From Flavobacterium succinicans LMG 10402 (GTDB taxonomy: Bacteria; Bacteroidota; Bacteroidia; Flavobacteriales; Flavobacteriaceae): a stretch of DNA of 64,000 bases. This document shows positions 50,849 through 58,949 of this stretch, piece after piece (position 1 is the stretch's first letter; each line of letters starts with the position of its first letter). The stretch lies in the NCBI RefSeq assembly GCF_000611675.1, contig NZ_JATV01000003.1, positions 124,001-188,000 on the forward strand. Direction: 5' to 3'. Both the position numbers and the translations under genes were made by a program. Under the pieces are notes generated by a model that was given only the letters and a program-made list of their open reading frames with translations, was not told the origin of the DNA and ran no database searches.

Positions 50849-53125
50849 TTGAAATCAATTCTTCTCTTTTTCTTGTTTTGTTTTTACGGAGTATTTGCTC
50901 AAACAAAAGCTGTGGTATCAGGTACTATAAAGTCTTCTGAAAATGAAAATTTATTTGGTGCTGCAATTTCTTTTACGGTAAACAATATCGATTATTATGT
51001 ACTAACTGATAGTATTGGTTTTTTTTCAAAGAAGATTCCTTTGGGAAAGATTAACGTTGCGGTAAAACATCAAGATTATGTAGAAAAGCATTTTTATTTT
51101 GATTTATCGAAGGATACATTGATTTCGATTAGTTTAGAAAAGGAGCGTTCGGTTTTAAATGAAGTTATAATTACCAATACTAAAAAAGCAGGAATTACTA
51201 ATTTGTCAGGAGGTAAGCTGTCTTTTAGTCTAAAGGAGTTAGTCAATGTGCCAACTGTTTTGGGTACTACAGATATAATTAAAATTTTACAACTTACTCC
51301 AGGGGTTCAAAATTCAGGTGATGCTAATGGGTATTTGTATGTGCGAGGCGGCGATCCTGGGCACAATGCAATTTTATACAGCGGAACTCTCGTATATGGA
51401 ATGTCACATTTATTAGGCATTTTTCCTTTTTATAATACAGATCATATCAAAGAAGTTGAGTTTGACAAATCTAGTTCGAACTCAAAGTATGGTGGAAGAT
51501 TAAGTTCAACAACCCAATTGTTGCCCAATAAAATCTTACCATCCGATTTTTCTATTCAAGGAAATATTGGGATTTTGGCTTCTCAAGTAACGTTAGCTGC
51601 TCCTATAAACAGTAAAACCGGTTTTTATATTTCGGGAAGAAAAACATACATTGACGAAGTGGTGGGGCCGTTGCTAAAAAACGGTTCAGAGAGTAATGAT
51701 GTAAATGGTATGAATTATGGGTTTTCGGACGGTAATTTTACTTTTTTATCTCAACTATCAAAGAGAAATCTGTTAACTATTGATGCTTTTGTAAGTGCTG
51801 ATGCATTGCAAGTCAAAGATGGTAATTTAGCTTTGAAAACCAGTCTAAAATGGAGTAATTTTATTGTTTCTCCAACTTTGTGGACCACCTTTTCCTCAAA
51901 AGTATCTATGTCAAATGCTTTTTATTTTAGCCAATATTCTAATGATTTGCGTATGGATCAGGCTACCATTCAGTTTGGAGTTTCTTCTTATGTCAAAGAC
52001 TTTGGATTTAATAACTTCTTAAAATATTTTATCAAAAACACACCTATTGAATCTGGCTTTCAGTGCGTTATACATAATTTGCAGCCACAAAAAATTAGCA
52101 TTAAAAATTTAAATGATTCCAGTAATGCTTTTCAAGACAGTAAAATCAATTCAAGTGAGGCTGCGGTTTTTACAACAATTAAACCAAAGATTACAGATCA
52201 TTTGAATGCAGAACTAGGCCTTCGCATTAATTATTATTTTTCTGGAGCAAACACAGATTCCTACCTTCATTTTCAGCCCCGTATTTTGTTGAATTACGCT
52301 ACTAACCGCACATCTTTTTATGCTTCATATAACAAACAATATCAGTATTTGAGTATGATAACGACCTCAAGTGTTGGTATTCCTACTGATTTTTGGATAG
52401 CAAGTTCTGATGGAATTAAGCCACAGGCATCAGATGAATTTTCAGTAGGTTCTAGTTTGAATGTTGCAAAAAACCTAGTCTCAACGTTTGGAGGGTTTTA
52501 TCGCTCGATGAAAGATTTATTAGAATATCCCTATGGTGTCACGCAGTTTAATGAAACGACATCACTTAAAAACGACTTACTTGTTGGAAAAGGAAAAGCC
52601 TACGGTTTTGAATTGATGCTTCGGAAAAATAACGGCAAGTTCAATGGTTGGCTTAGTTATACACTGAGTTGGTCAGATCGGAATTTTGATGAATTGAATA
52701 ACGGCAATACTTATTTCGCAAAATACGATAGGCGACATAATCTTTCATTGGTTGGTATGTATGATTTAAATCCAAAGTGGAATTTTGGATTGACGCAAGT
52801 CTTTAGTTCTGGAAACCGTTTTACAATGCCAACGTCGTGGTATTTTATTAATAATAATCCAGTCAAAGAATATTCAGCATATAATAATGCACAGATGCCC
52901 AATTATATCAGAACAGATCTTTCTGTGAATTACTTTTTTATGAAAACTAATACAAAAGAGAGTGCATTGAATTTTTCAATATATAATACTTTTAATATTG
53001 ATAATCCCATTTATGTGGTTTTGAATATTCAGGTGAATGATGATAGAAAAAGTGTAATTGTGAAACAAGAGAAAAAGGTGTTGTACCGAATCCTACCCTC
53101 AATTAGTTGGAGATTTAAATTTTAA
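50849..53125 (+). CDS. TonB-dependent receptor with carboxypeptidase-like front domain
   Basis: A 758-residue outer-membrane receptor. A short signal peptide (about 1-18, ending VFAQ) precedes a carboxypeptidase regulatory-like (CarboxypepD_reg) domain (about 20-105), the TonB plug (with DIIKILQLTPGVQNSGDANG and LYVRGGDPGHNAILYSG, about 120-230), and the beta-barrel ending LPSISWRFKF. There is no ATG nearby: the start is the TTG at 50849. A DUF4249 lipoprotein follows after 3 nt, a pairing common in Bacteroidota. The substrate is unknown; no SusD or enzyme genes are nearby. Confidence 0.92.
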   Translation: MKSILLFFLFCFYGVFAQTKAVVSGTIKSSENENLFGAAISFTVNNIDYYVLTDSIGFFSKKIPLGKINVAVKHQDYVEKHFYFDLSKDTLISISLEKERSVLNEVIITNTKKAGITNLSGGKLSFSLKELVNVPTVLGTTDIIKILQLTPGVQNSGDANGYLYVRGGDPGHNAILYSGTLVYGMSHLLGIFPFYNTDHIKEVEFDKSSSNSKYGGRLSSTTQLLPNKILPSDFSIQGNIGILASQVTLAAPINSKTGFYISGRKTYIDEVVGPLLKNGSESNDVNGMNYGFSDGNFTFLSQLSKRNLLTIDAFVSADALQVKDGNLALKTSLKWSNFIVSPTLWTTFSSKVSMSNAFYFSQYSNDLRMDQATIQFGVSSYVKDFGFNNFLKYFIKNTPIESGFQCVIHNLQPQKISIKNLNDSSNAFQDSKINSSEAAVFTTIKPKITDHLNAELGLRINYYFSGANTDSYLHFQPRILLNYATNRTSFYASYNKQYQYLSMITTSSVGIPTDFWIASSDGIKPQASDEFSVGSSLNVAKNLVSTFGGFYRSMKDLLEYPYGVTQFNETTSLKNDLLVGKGKAYGFELMLRKNNGKFNGWLSYTLSWSDRNFDELNNGNTYFAKYDRRHNLSLVGMYDLNPKWNFGLTQVFSSGNRFTMPTSWYFINNNPVKEYSAYNNAQMPNYIRTDLSVNYFFMKTNTKESALNFSIYNTFNIDNPIYVVLNIQVNDDRKSVIVKQEKKVLYRILPSISWRFKF

Positions 53126-53128
53126 TCA

Positions 53129-53983
53129 ATGAAAAAATGTTTGTTATTTCTTTTGGCTCTACTATTAGTTCATTGTTCTAAAGATGATTTTAATGCGACA
53201 GTGAAAGCTGAATCAAAAATTGTAGTAGAAGGATGGATTGAGGAAGGAGATTTTGCTCAGGTATTGTTATCTAGTAGCATTCCTGTTTCTGAAGTTATTG
53301 ATTCTACAAATGTTTTGAATCATGTTATAAGGTCGGCTAAAATTACGGTTTCAGACGGGGTTAATTCAGAAGTTTTGAGGGTGAAGAATGATAAGGATAG
53401 AGTGCCTCCATTTGTGTATTATGGTACAACTTTAAAAGGAGAAGCTGGTAAAGAATACTCATTAAAAATTGAATATTTAAACCGGATTGTTGAGGCGGTT
53501 ACAACGATACCCAAAAGTGTTAAGCTCAATTCGGCTGAGTATATTAAGAATAAAATTACTGATACTACAGGCTATGTTTTTGTGAAATTTGAAGATCCTT
53601 TAAATGAAAAAAACTATTATCAAATTGCCACAAGGATTGATATGGAAGAGCCCATTTTTGTACCTTCATTTTATGGTAATTTAGATGATAAAAATTTTCA
53701 AACTTCAGCTATCGCTCTACAAATTAATAGAGGTGTTTTGCTTTTTCCTAAAACTAAATTCACTCCTTATTTTGCAGACGGAGATCTTATTTTTGTGAAG
53801 TTAAGAACTCAAAACAAAGAAGCGCTTGATTTTTGGAACAGTTGGCAAAATGAAATTGTAAACAGTAGAAACCCAATTTATCCTTCTAATACGAGTTTAA
53901 AATCAAATATTAAAGGAGGTATTGGAATTTGGGCAGGTTATGGTCAAAGTACTTTGGAAGTGAAAACGCCACCAAAAAAATAA
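53129..53983 (+). CDS. DUF4249 lipoprotein, partner of the TonB receptor
   Basis: A 284-residue predicted lipoprotein (MKKCLLFLLALLLVHCSKDD, lipobox Cys 16) of the DUF4249 family. The first 100 residues look like a beta-sandwich (IVVEGWIEEGDFAQVLLSSS, ITVSDGVNSEVLRV), and the rest contains YYQIATRIDMEEP and GGIGIWAGYG. It starts 3 nt after the TonB receptor and is probably a surface or periplasmic partner that helps capture the substrate, by analogy with other receptor-lipoprotein pairs. Function is not established. Confidence 0.88.
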   Translation: MKKCLLFLLALLLVHCSKDDFNATVKAESKIVVEGWIEEGDFAQVLLSSSIPVSEVIDSTNVLNHVIRSAKITVSDGVNSEVLRVKNDKDRVPPFVYYGTTLKGEAGKEYSLKIEYLNRIVEAVTTIPKSVKLNSAEYIKNKITDTTGYVFVKFEDPLNEKNYYQIATRIDMEEPIFVPSFYGNLDDKNFQTSAIALQINRGVLLFPKTKFTPYFADGDLIFVKLRTQNKEALDFWNSWQNEIVNSRNPIYPSNTSLKSNIKGGIGIWAGYGQSTLEVKTPPKK

Positions 53984-54013
53984 AGCCGATTTGAGCAATT
54001 CAAATCGGCTTTA
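53982..54013. terminator. Bidirectional terminator between convergent genes
   Basis: AAAGCCGATTTG (53982-53993) and CAAATCGGCTTT (54001-54012) form a perfect 12-bp stem with a 7-nt loop. It lies between two convergent genes and has A- and T-runs on both sides, so it can stop transcription from both. Confidence 0.88.
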
Positions 54014-54031
54014 CAGTTTTAATACTTCTTT

Positions 54032-55357
54032 TTATTTGTCAAAAGCTTTGATGAAATCTTCAAATTTCGTCTCTAATTTTTCAAATCCTTCTGAGAAATA
54101 AGTGCTCATGGCTACTTCGGTATTGTCATTGAATTTCAAGTATAATTCTTCATCATAATATTGAATGATAGTACCACCGTTTGGATTGTAGTCCCAATAT
54201 CCACCATTGGTATATGATTTGTCAACTACCCAAAGATCAGCCATCATTTTATAAGTAGATCCTTTAACGGCACGTTTTACTAATTCAGCTATTTTTGTGC
54301 CATCTTTTTTAGAAACTAAAGTTAGTTTGAAGTTCTTGTTAAAGTTTGTAGCATTACCTTCAGCGAATTTTATTTGATAAGCATTTATATCTGTAAAATA
54401 AGTTTTTGTTTGAAAATCAACAGTTGGTAAGCTTTTTTCTAAGGCCAATTCATCAGTCGCTTCAGTCGCTAAATCCATGTTAGCAACAATCACAAAATTA
54501 TCCATGATTTGAACCAATCCATTAGCTTTTCCTCTGTATTGAGTTAAATTGTCATCCTCGATCAATTTGTCAATACTTGCAGTACTTCCAGCATTAAAAG
54601 AAACTAAATTTTTCCCATTGAAAGTAAAGGCAGCTTTTGAAGTGTTTTCTGTTGCTTTTGTTCCACTCATTTCCCAAGCGTAACCATCGTTAAGAGCCAT
54701 TTTGTATGCAAATTCATTCGGAACTTCTTTTCCGTTAGCATATTTGGCGGTTTGTGTAAATGTAGCTGCTGATACATTGTCAATGGTTAAAACAGCATCT
54801 GCGGCTGTCGGTAAAAAGATGTAATCATTAACCTCTACACCAGTCTGCCAATTGTAGCTGTCTTGAATTTTTACTTTCACATCAGAAGCTGTTCCTTTAG
54901 TAGAAAAAGTTGCATTGTTGGTAGTTAAAGATTCTTTAGCAGGAAAAATAAATTTTAATTCACTTGTAGAAGAAGTTTTTGTCCAAGTGTTTTTTGAAGC
55001 ATTCCAAGTATAAATTCCGTAAACTCCTGCAGTATTGATGATGTCTTCTACTGAATTGTCATTTTTTCCGCTAAAAACATCAACCGAGCTAACATCTAGT
55101 AATCTAGCTAAGTTTTGTAAGGCTTCAATCGCACCCGAGCTTTTTGATTTGTCCATTTGAACTAACATTTCATTGGCTTCTGCTTCTAGTTTAACCTTTT
55201 GTTGCTCTGGTGTTAATTTAGAATAAGGTTGCTTAACGATTTCTGCAATTTGTTCTGTAAGGCTTTTTTCAGACTCTGGAGTTTTTGGTTCATCGTTTGT
55301 ACACGAAACTGTAAGTTGGGCAACAACAACAGATAATAAAAAGATCTTTTTGATCAT
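54032..55357 (-). CDS. Hypothetical Flavobacterium lipoprotein
   Basis: I do not recognise this 441-residue protein. It has a lipoprotein signal (MIKKIFLLSVVVAQLTVSC, Cys19) and then an acidic, charged helical segment (about 25-85), followed by strand-rich sequence with Trp- and Tyr-rich patches (AGVYGIYTWNASKNTWTKT, YWDYNPNGGTIIQYYDEEL). No enzyme motif or repeat is visible. It is monocistronic, convergent with the DUF4249 gene and preceded by a good promoter. It is likely a periplasmic or surface lipoprotein; nothing more can be said. Confidence 0.8.
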   Translation of the reverse strand: MIKKIFLLSVVVAQLTVSCTNDEPKTPESEKSLTEQIAEIVKQPYSKLTPEQQKVKLEAEANEMLVQMDKSKSSGAIEALQNLARLLDVSSVDVFSGKNDNSVEDIINTAGVYGIYTWNASKNTWTKTSSTSELKFIFPAKESLTTNNATFSTKGTASDVKVKIQDSYNWQTGVEVNDYIFLPTAADAVLTIDNVSAATFTQTAKYANGKEVPNEFAYKMALNDGYAWEMSGTKATENTSKAAFTFNGKNLVSFNAGSTASIDKLIEDDNLTQYRGKANGLVQIMDNFVIVANMDLATEATDELALEKSLPTVDFQTKTYFTDINAYQIKFAEGNATNFNKNFKLTLVSKKDGTKIAELVKRAVKGSTYKMMADLWVVDKSYTNGGYWDYNPNGGTIIQYYDEELYLKFNDNTEVAMSTYFSEGFEKLETKFEDFIKAFDK

Positions 55358-55417
55358 AGTAATAATTTGTAATGGTTAATAAATGATTTGAGTAATTTTT
55401 GTTATAAAAATCTTGCA

Positions 55418-55447
55418 CAAAAGTAGGGTTTATTATATTTCTTACAA
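55418..55447 (-). promoter_or_regulatory. Promoter of the hypothetical lipoprotein (TTG-N19-TActTTTG)
   Basis: On the minus strand TTG (55447-55445) and TACTTTTG (55425-55418) are separated by 19 nt, fitting the Bacteroidota promoter; the lipoprotein ATG is about 60 nt downstream at 55357. Confidence 0.65.
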
Positions 55448-55506
55448 TACCTACTTTTAGTGATATTGACTCAATTTTGCACATAATTTTAATGAGGGAG
55501 ATTGTT

Positions 55507-55514
55507 TATATTTG
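55507..55514 (+). promoter_or_regulatory. Putative -7 element of the alpha/beta hydrolase gene
   Basis: TATATTTG at 55507-55514 matches TAnnTTTG 20 nt before ATG 55535. The nearest upstream TTTG (55476) is 27 nt away, a longer spacing than usual. Confidence 0.4.
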
Positions 55515-55534
55515 TGTCGATTTAAATTTAAACA

Positions 55535-56296
55535 ATGTTACACTCAAAAATAGAAGGTATAGGTCAACCTTTAGTGATTCTTCATGGTTTTCTGGGCATG
55601 TCTGATAATTGGAAAACCTTAGCTACTCAATTTGCGGCCAATGGATATCAGGTGCATCTTTTGGATTTGCGCAATCACGGACGCAGTTTTCATTCAGATG
55701 ATTTTAGTTACGAGTTAATGGCGCAAGACGTGTATGAATACTGCCAAGCCAATCATTTGCAAAAAATCAATACCATCGGACATTCCATGGGCGGAAAAGT
55801 AGCCATGTTGTTGGCTACGAGCTATCCTGATTTGATACAAAAATTAATTGTAGCTGATATTGGACCCAAATATTATGCACCACATCATCAAGAAATTTTG
55901 GCGGGTTTAAATGCGGTTGATTTTTCTACCCAACCCAGTAGAAATGAAGTCGACGCTATTCTAACTGCGCATATCCCAGATTTTGGTACTCGACAATTTC
56001 TGCTCAAAAGTTTGTATTGGCAAGAGCCAGGGCAATTGGCGTTCCGATTTAACTTGGCTGTTTTTAACCAAAAAATAACCGAAATCGGAAAAGCATTGCC
56101 AGAGCAAAACGTCTTTACAGCACCAACGCTTTTCATTCGAGGAGGCAATTCTAGCTATATTTTAGATGAAGATCTAGAAAAAATTCAGCATCATTTTCCC
56201 AACATGCAATTGCAAACCATTCCCAATGCAGGCCATTGGTTGCATGCCGAAAATCCCGTCTTATTTTATCAATTTTGCATCGATTTCCTTCAATAA
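55535..56296 (+). CDS. Alpha/beta hydrolase (YbfF-like esterase)
   Basis: A 253-residue alpha/beta hydrolase. The oxyanion-hole motif (LHGFLGMSDNW), the nucleophile elbow GHSMGG and the late catalytic His (NAGHWLHAENP) are visible; Asp of the triad is probably near LFIRGGNSSYI or in the preceding turn. The length and the motif LLDLRNHGRS match YbfF-type esterases acting on short acyl esters. Substrate unknown. The next gene lies 27 nt downstream on the same strand. Confidence 0.9.
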   Translation: MLHSKIEGIGQPLVILHGFLGMSDNWKTLATQFAANGYQVHLLDLRNHGRSFHSDDFSYELMAQDVYEYCQANHLQKINTIGHSMGGKVAMLLATSYPDLIQKLIVADIGPKYYAPHHQEILAGLNAVDFSTQPSRNEVDAILTAHIPDFGTRQFLLKSLYWQEPGQLAFRFNLAVFNQKITEIGKALPEQNVFTAPTLFIRGGNSSYILDEDLEKIQHHFPNMQLQTIPNAGHWLHAENPVLFYQFCIDFLQ

Positions 56297-56323
56297 AAAC
56301 TAATCACCAAAAAACCATACACT

Positions 56324-56665
56324 ATGAACATGTTATTGCGTCTTTTTATTACCGCAGGTCTGGTATTGTTACTTTCTCACCTCATTTCAGGTGTTCATGT
56401 TGAAAATTTCACCACTTCATTAATCGTGGCTTTCGTTTTGGGTATCATCAATATCTTTATCAAGCCCATTATGGTGGTATTAACTTTGCCATTTACCCTT
56501 ATTACTTTTGGATTATTTCTATTAGTAATCAATGGTTTGGTGATTATTTTATGCACCAAAATTGTCGGAGGTTTTGTAGTCGATTCCTTTTTATCTGCGC
56601 TAATTTTTAGTTTGGTGCTTTCCTTTTCACAATCTGTGGTTTACAAACTGATCATCAAAGAATAA
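56324..56665 (+). CDS. YvlD/phage holin 4_2 family membrane protein
   Basis: A 113-residue membrane protein with four hydrophobic helices and the motif AFVLGIINIFIKPIMVVLTLPFTLITFGLF typical of the YvlD / phage_holin_4_2 family. The name comes from sequence similarity; there are no phage genes around and no evidence of lysis function. It follows the hydrolase gene by 27 nt and is probably in the same transcript. Confidence 0.86.
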   Translation: MNMLLRLFITAGLVLLLSHLISGVHVENFTTSLIVAFVLGIINIFIKPIMVVLTLPFTLITFGLFLLVINGLVIILCTKIVGGFVVDSFLSALIFSLVLSFSQSVVYKLIIKE

Positions 56666-56704
56666 GAAGCATTATTCATCATCATAATAGAAATGAGGTG
56701 GAGT

Positions 56705-56835
56705 TCTTGCTTTTTTTGGAGCAAAAACAATTGGCATTTTTAGGAGAAAAGTCCCGTTATCCGCTCTATCTTTAGGGTCGAACCCCGACCCTAAAGGATG
56801 CCGCTACTACCGGGGCTAGGGAGTTACAATGGGCT
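56705..56835 (+). repeat. Intergenic hairpin element (probable dispersed repeat)
   Basis: The 250-nt gap after the YvlD-type gene holds a structured element. CTTTAGGGTCG (56770-56780) and CGACCCTAAAG (56786-56796) form a perfect 11-bp stem with loop AACCC, inside the frame ATCTTT...AAAGGAT. Outside it are CCGCT repeats (CCGCTCTATC left, GCCGCTACTAC right) and an outer CCCG/CGGG pair (56753-56756 and 56811-56814). The frame ATCTTT-stem-AAAGGAT also occurs in the 28003 and 57844 repeats. The ends are not certain. Confidence 0.6.
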
Positions 56836-56916
56836 TTTTAACTCACAAAAAAGGGAGTAGTAGTATATTTCTTTCGTCCTAAGAACGCCTTAACTAACCG
56901 TCAATCCTTCAAAACC

Positions 56917-57729
56917 ATGTTGCAACTTTCAGAACTCTGGATTTATCCCATCAAATCATTAGGAGGCATTTCATTAACACAAGCACAAGTCACCGACCGC
57001 GGATTAGCACACGATCGCAGGTGGTTGTTGGTGGATGAAAACGGTATGTTTTTGTCGCAACGCGAGCATCCCAAGTTGGCGCTGTTTCAACCTAGTTTTG
57101 ATGGAGATGTCATGGTTGTTAGTTTTCAAAAAACAGCAACTTCTGTTGAAATACCTTTGCGTTATGAAGATCATCAAAGCCTTTTTACGGTCACCGTTTG
57201 GGAAGATAGTGTACAAGCTTTTGAGGTAGATCCGGCAGTATCGACTTGGTTTAGTCAGTTGTTGGGCTTTTCGGCTCGCTTGGTGTACATGCCCGACCAA
57301 AGCCATCGGAAAGTAGAATCAAAGTATGCCATCAGCCCGAACGACATCACTTCATTTTCGGATGCGTATCCATTTTTGATCATCGGACAATCATCGCTTG
57401 AGGATTTAAATAATAGGTTAAAAAAACCGATCTCAATGAATCGCTTTCGCCCCAATTTTGTGTTTACAGGAGGTGAACCTTATGAGGAAGAAACATGGTC
57501 TGAATTTACGATAGGTGCTGTTACTTTCTATGGCGTAAAACCCTGCGGGCGCTGTGTTATGACTACCGTGGATCCAACAAAAGGAGTGGTTTCTGGAAAA
57601 GAGCCACTAAAGACGCTTGCTAAATATCGCCTTCAAGGTAATTCGGTTATTTTTGGTCAAAATGCCATTGGTGCGGGGGCTGGAGTCCTTTTTTTGGGAG
57701 ATGCGGTAACTGTTGTGGTTCGTAAATAG
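56917..57729 (+). CDS. MOSC domain-containing protein (YcbX/mARC-like)
   Basis: The 270-residue protein has an N-terminal MOSC beta-barrel (about 1-120, LWIYPIKSLGGISLTQAQVT, AHDRRWLLVDENGMFLSQ) and a C-terminal MOSC domain with the conserved Cys (VKPCGRCVMTTVDPTKG). Such proteins bind the molybdenum cofactor and reduce N-hydroxylated compounds (YcbX, mARC); the ferredoxin domain of YcbX is absent. No molybdenum-cofactor biosynthesis gene lies in this window, so activity is inferred from family. Confidence 0.92.
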   Translation: MLQLSELWIYPIKSLGGISLTQAQVTDRGLAHDRRWLLVDENGMFLSQREHPKLALFQPSFDGDVMVVSFQKTATSVEIPLRYEDHQSLFTVTVWEDSVQAFEVDPAVSTWFSQLLGFSARLVYMPDQSHRKVESKYAISPNDITSFSDAYPFLIIGQSSLEDLNNRLKKPISMNRFRPNFVFTGGEPYEEETWSEFTIGAVTFYGVKPCGRCVMTTVDPTKGVVSGKEPLKTLAKYRLQGNSVIFGQNAIGAGAGVLFLGDAVTVVVRK

Positions 57730-57753
57730 GAATTGGGGCAAACCCAAAAATAA

Positions 57754-57794
57754 GCTAGTGTTCCTTGCTTTAAATAAAAACATTGAACACTAGC
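57754..57794. repeat. Inverted repeat downstream of the MOSC gene
   Basis: GCTAGTGTTC (57754-57763) and GAACACTAGC (57785-57794) are a perfect 10-bp inverted repeat with a 21-nt spacer, 25 nt after the MOSC stop. No T-run follows, so it is not a standard terminator. Confidence 0.6.
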
Positions 57795-57843
57795 GAATGA
57801 TTAAGTGCTGTTTTATGACTTACTTCTATTTTGTACTACTTTT

Positions 57844-57980
57844 TGCGTTAGGGATTACTTCACTTATACTATTTTCATAAGAGTTCAGTGAACTTCGTTT
57901 GCAGTGAAAATCCTTTTTGAGGCTTTTTCGGCCTCAAAAAGATTGTAACGTAAAGCCGACCCTTGTGGTAACGCCCAACT
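57844..57980 (-). repeat. Dispersed intergenic repeat, copy B
   Basis: Read on the minus strand, this matches copy A at 28003-28134 with about 13 mismatches and one indel by hand alignment. The central hairpin here is perfect (TTTTTGAGGC / GCCTCAAAAA) where copy A has one G-T pair, and the outer frame GGGCGTTACCACAA ... CCCTAACGC is conserved. It lies between the convergent MOSC and SDR genes. An 11-nt direct repeat TGCTGTTTTAT occurs on both sides (57806-57816 and 57997-58007), which may be a coincidence. Confidence 0.85.
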
Positions 57981-58029
57981 GTTGAGAGGTGAAAAATGCT
58001 GTTTTATTGTAGTATTAAACGCATTTTAT

Positions 58030-58755
58030 TTAGGCATCTTGTTTGGTGTCTGTAATCACAATTTCTCTTAGTAGCACGCCTTGTGGCAATTCGTAAGCAA
58101 ATTTGATAGTAGTGGCTACATCTTTTGCGGTAATGTTCACCGCACCAACGGTTTCTTTCCATTGGTTGTACCCTTCAATGATTTTTTTGTCGGTGGTGTG
58201 TCCTAAAAGTTCAGTGGTTACGGCTCCGGGCTCCACTACAATAACACGAACGTTGTGTGCGCTCATTTCCATTCTAGCCGTTTGGGTAAGGCCTCGTACA
58301 CCATATTTTGAAGCGCAATACGCGGCGTGATTGCCAAAAGGTTGCATTCCAGCTATCGAAGAAACGTTGATAATCGTGCCACATTGTCTGGCTTTCATAT
58401 CGTTCATTACAATTTGCATTCCATTCATTACTCCAATAATATTGAGGTCTAGCATTGCTTTCCATTCTGCAGGATCTTGGGTGGCAATATCGCCTAAAAG
58501 CATGATTCCAGCATTGTTAATTAGTAAATCGGTTTTTCCGTACACTGCTTCTGCTTCTCTAATTGCGTTTTCAAAGCCATTTTTATCAGTAACATCAACT
58601 TTTCTGCAAATTGTATTAGGAAGGTTAAGGGCTTCCATTTTTTCTACTCTTCTGGCCAAAAGCAATAGCGGATAACCGCTTTTTGAAAATTCCTTAGCCA
58701 TTTCAAGTCCAAAACCCGAGCTAGCTCCTGTAATAACGATGAGTTGTTTGTTCAT
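58030..58755 (-). CDS. Short-chain dehydrogenase/reductase
   Basis: A 241-residue SDR family oxidoreductase with the NAD(P)-binding motif TGASSGFGLEMA at the N-terminus, NNAG in the middle, and the catalytic Ser-Tyr-Lys (SSIAGM and YCASK). The sequence resembles YdfG-type reductases acting on serine-like hydroxy acids. I chose ATG 58755; a start at 58788 adds 11 residues that do not look like the family N-terminus. It is convergent with the MOSC gene and divergent from tig. Substrate unknown. Confidence 0.92.
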   Translation of the reverse strand: MNKQLIVITGASSGFGLEMAKEFSKSGYPLLLLARRVEKMEALNLPNTICRKVDVTDKNGFENAIREAEAVYGKTDLLINNAGIMLLGDIATQDPAEWKAMLDLNIIGVMNGMQIVMNDMKARQCGTIINVSSIAGMQPFGNHAAYCASKYGVRGLTQTARMEMSAHNVRVIVVEPGAVTTELLGHTTDKKIIEGYNQWKETVGAVNITAKDVATTIKFAYELPQGVLLREIVITDTKQDA

Positions 58756-58884
58756 GATTTTTTGTGTTTTGATAGTAAAATTAAGCATAAATCAACTTTT
58801 GGTTCTTGTTTTTGATAGATTATAACATAATTTTAAACAAATTAAGTTCTTGTTTTTCAATCCAAAAGGTTGAGAATAAAAAGC

Positions 58885-58915
58885 TTGTATGGGTGCTGAA
58901 AATTTTATAATTTTG
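58885..58915 (+). promoter_or_regulatory. Promoter of tig (TTG-N20-TAatTTTG)
   Basis: TTG at 58885-58887 and TAATTTTG at 58908-58915 are spaced 20 nt, a good match to the Bacteroidota promoter 35 nt before the tig start at 58950. Confidence 0.65.
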
Positions 58916-58949
58916 CCACCCAATTTTATTATGTAAATCAAAGAAGAAG

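Noticed and set aside
56324-56665. Phage holin or prophage remnant
   Set aside because: The family name mentions phage holin, but no phage genes, attachment sites or integrase lie nearby, and the YvlD-type relatives are chromosomal membrane proteins.
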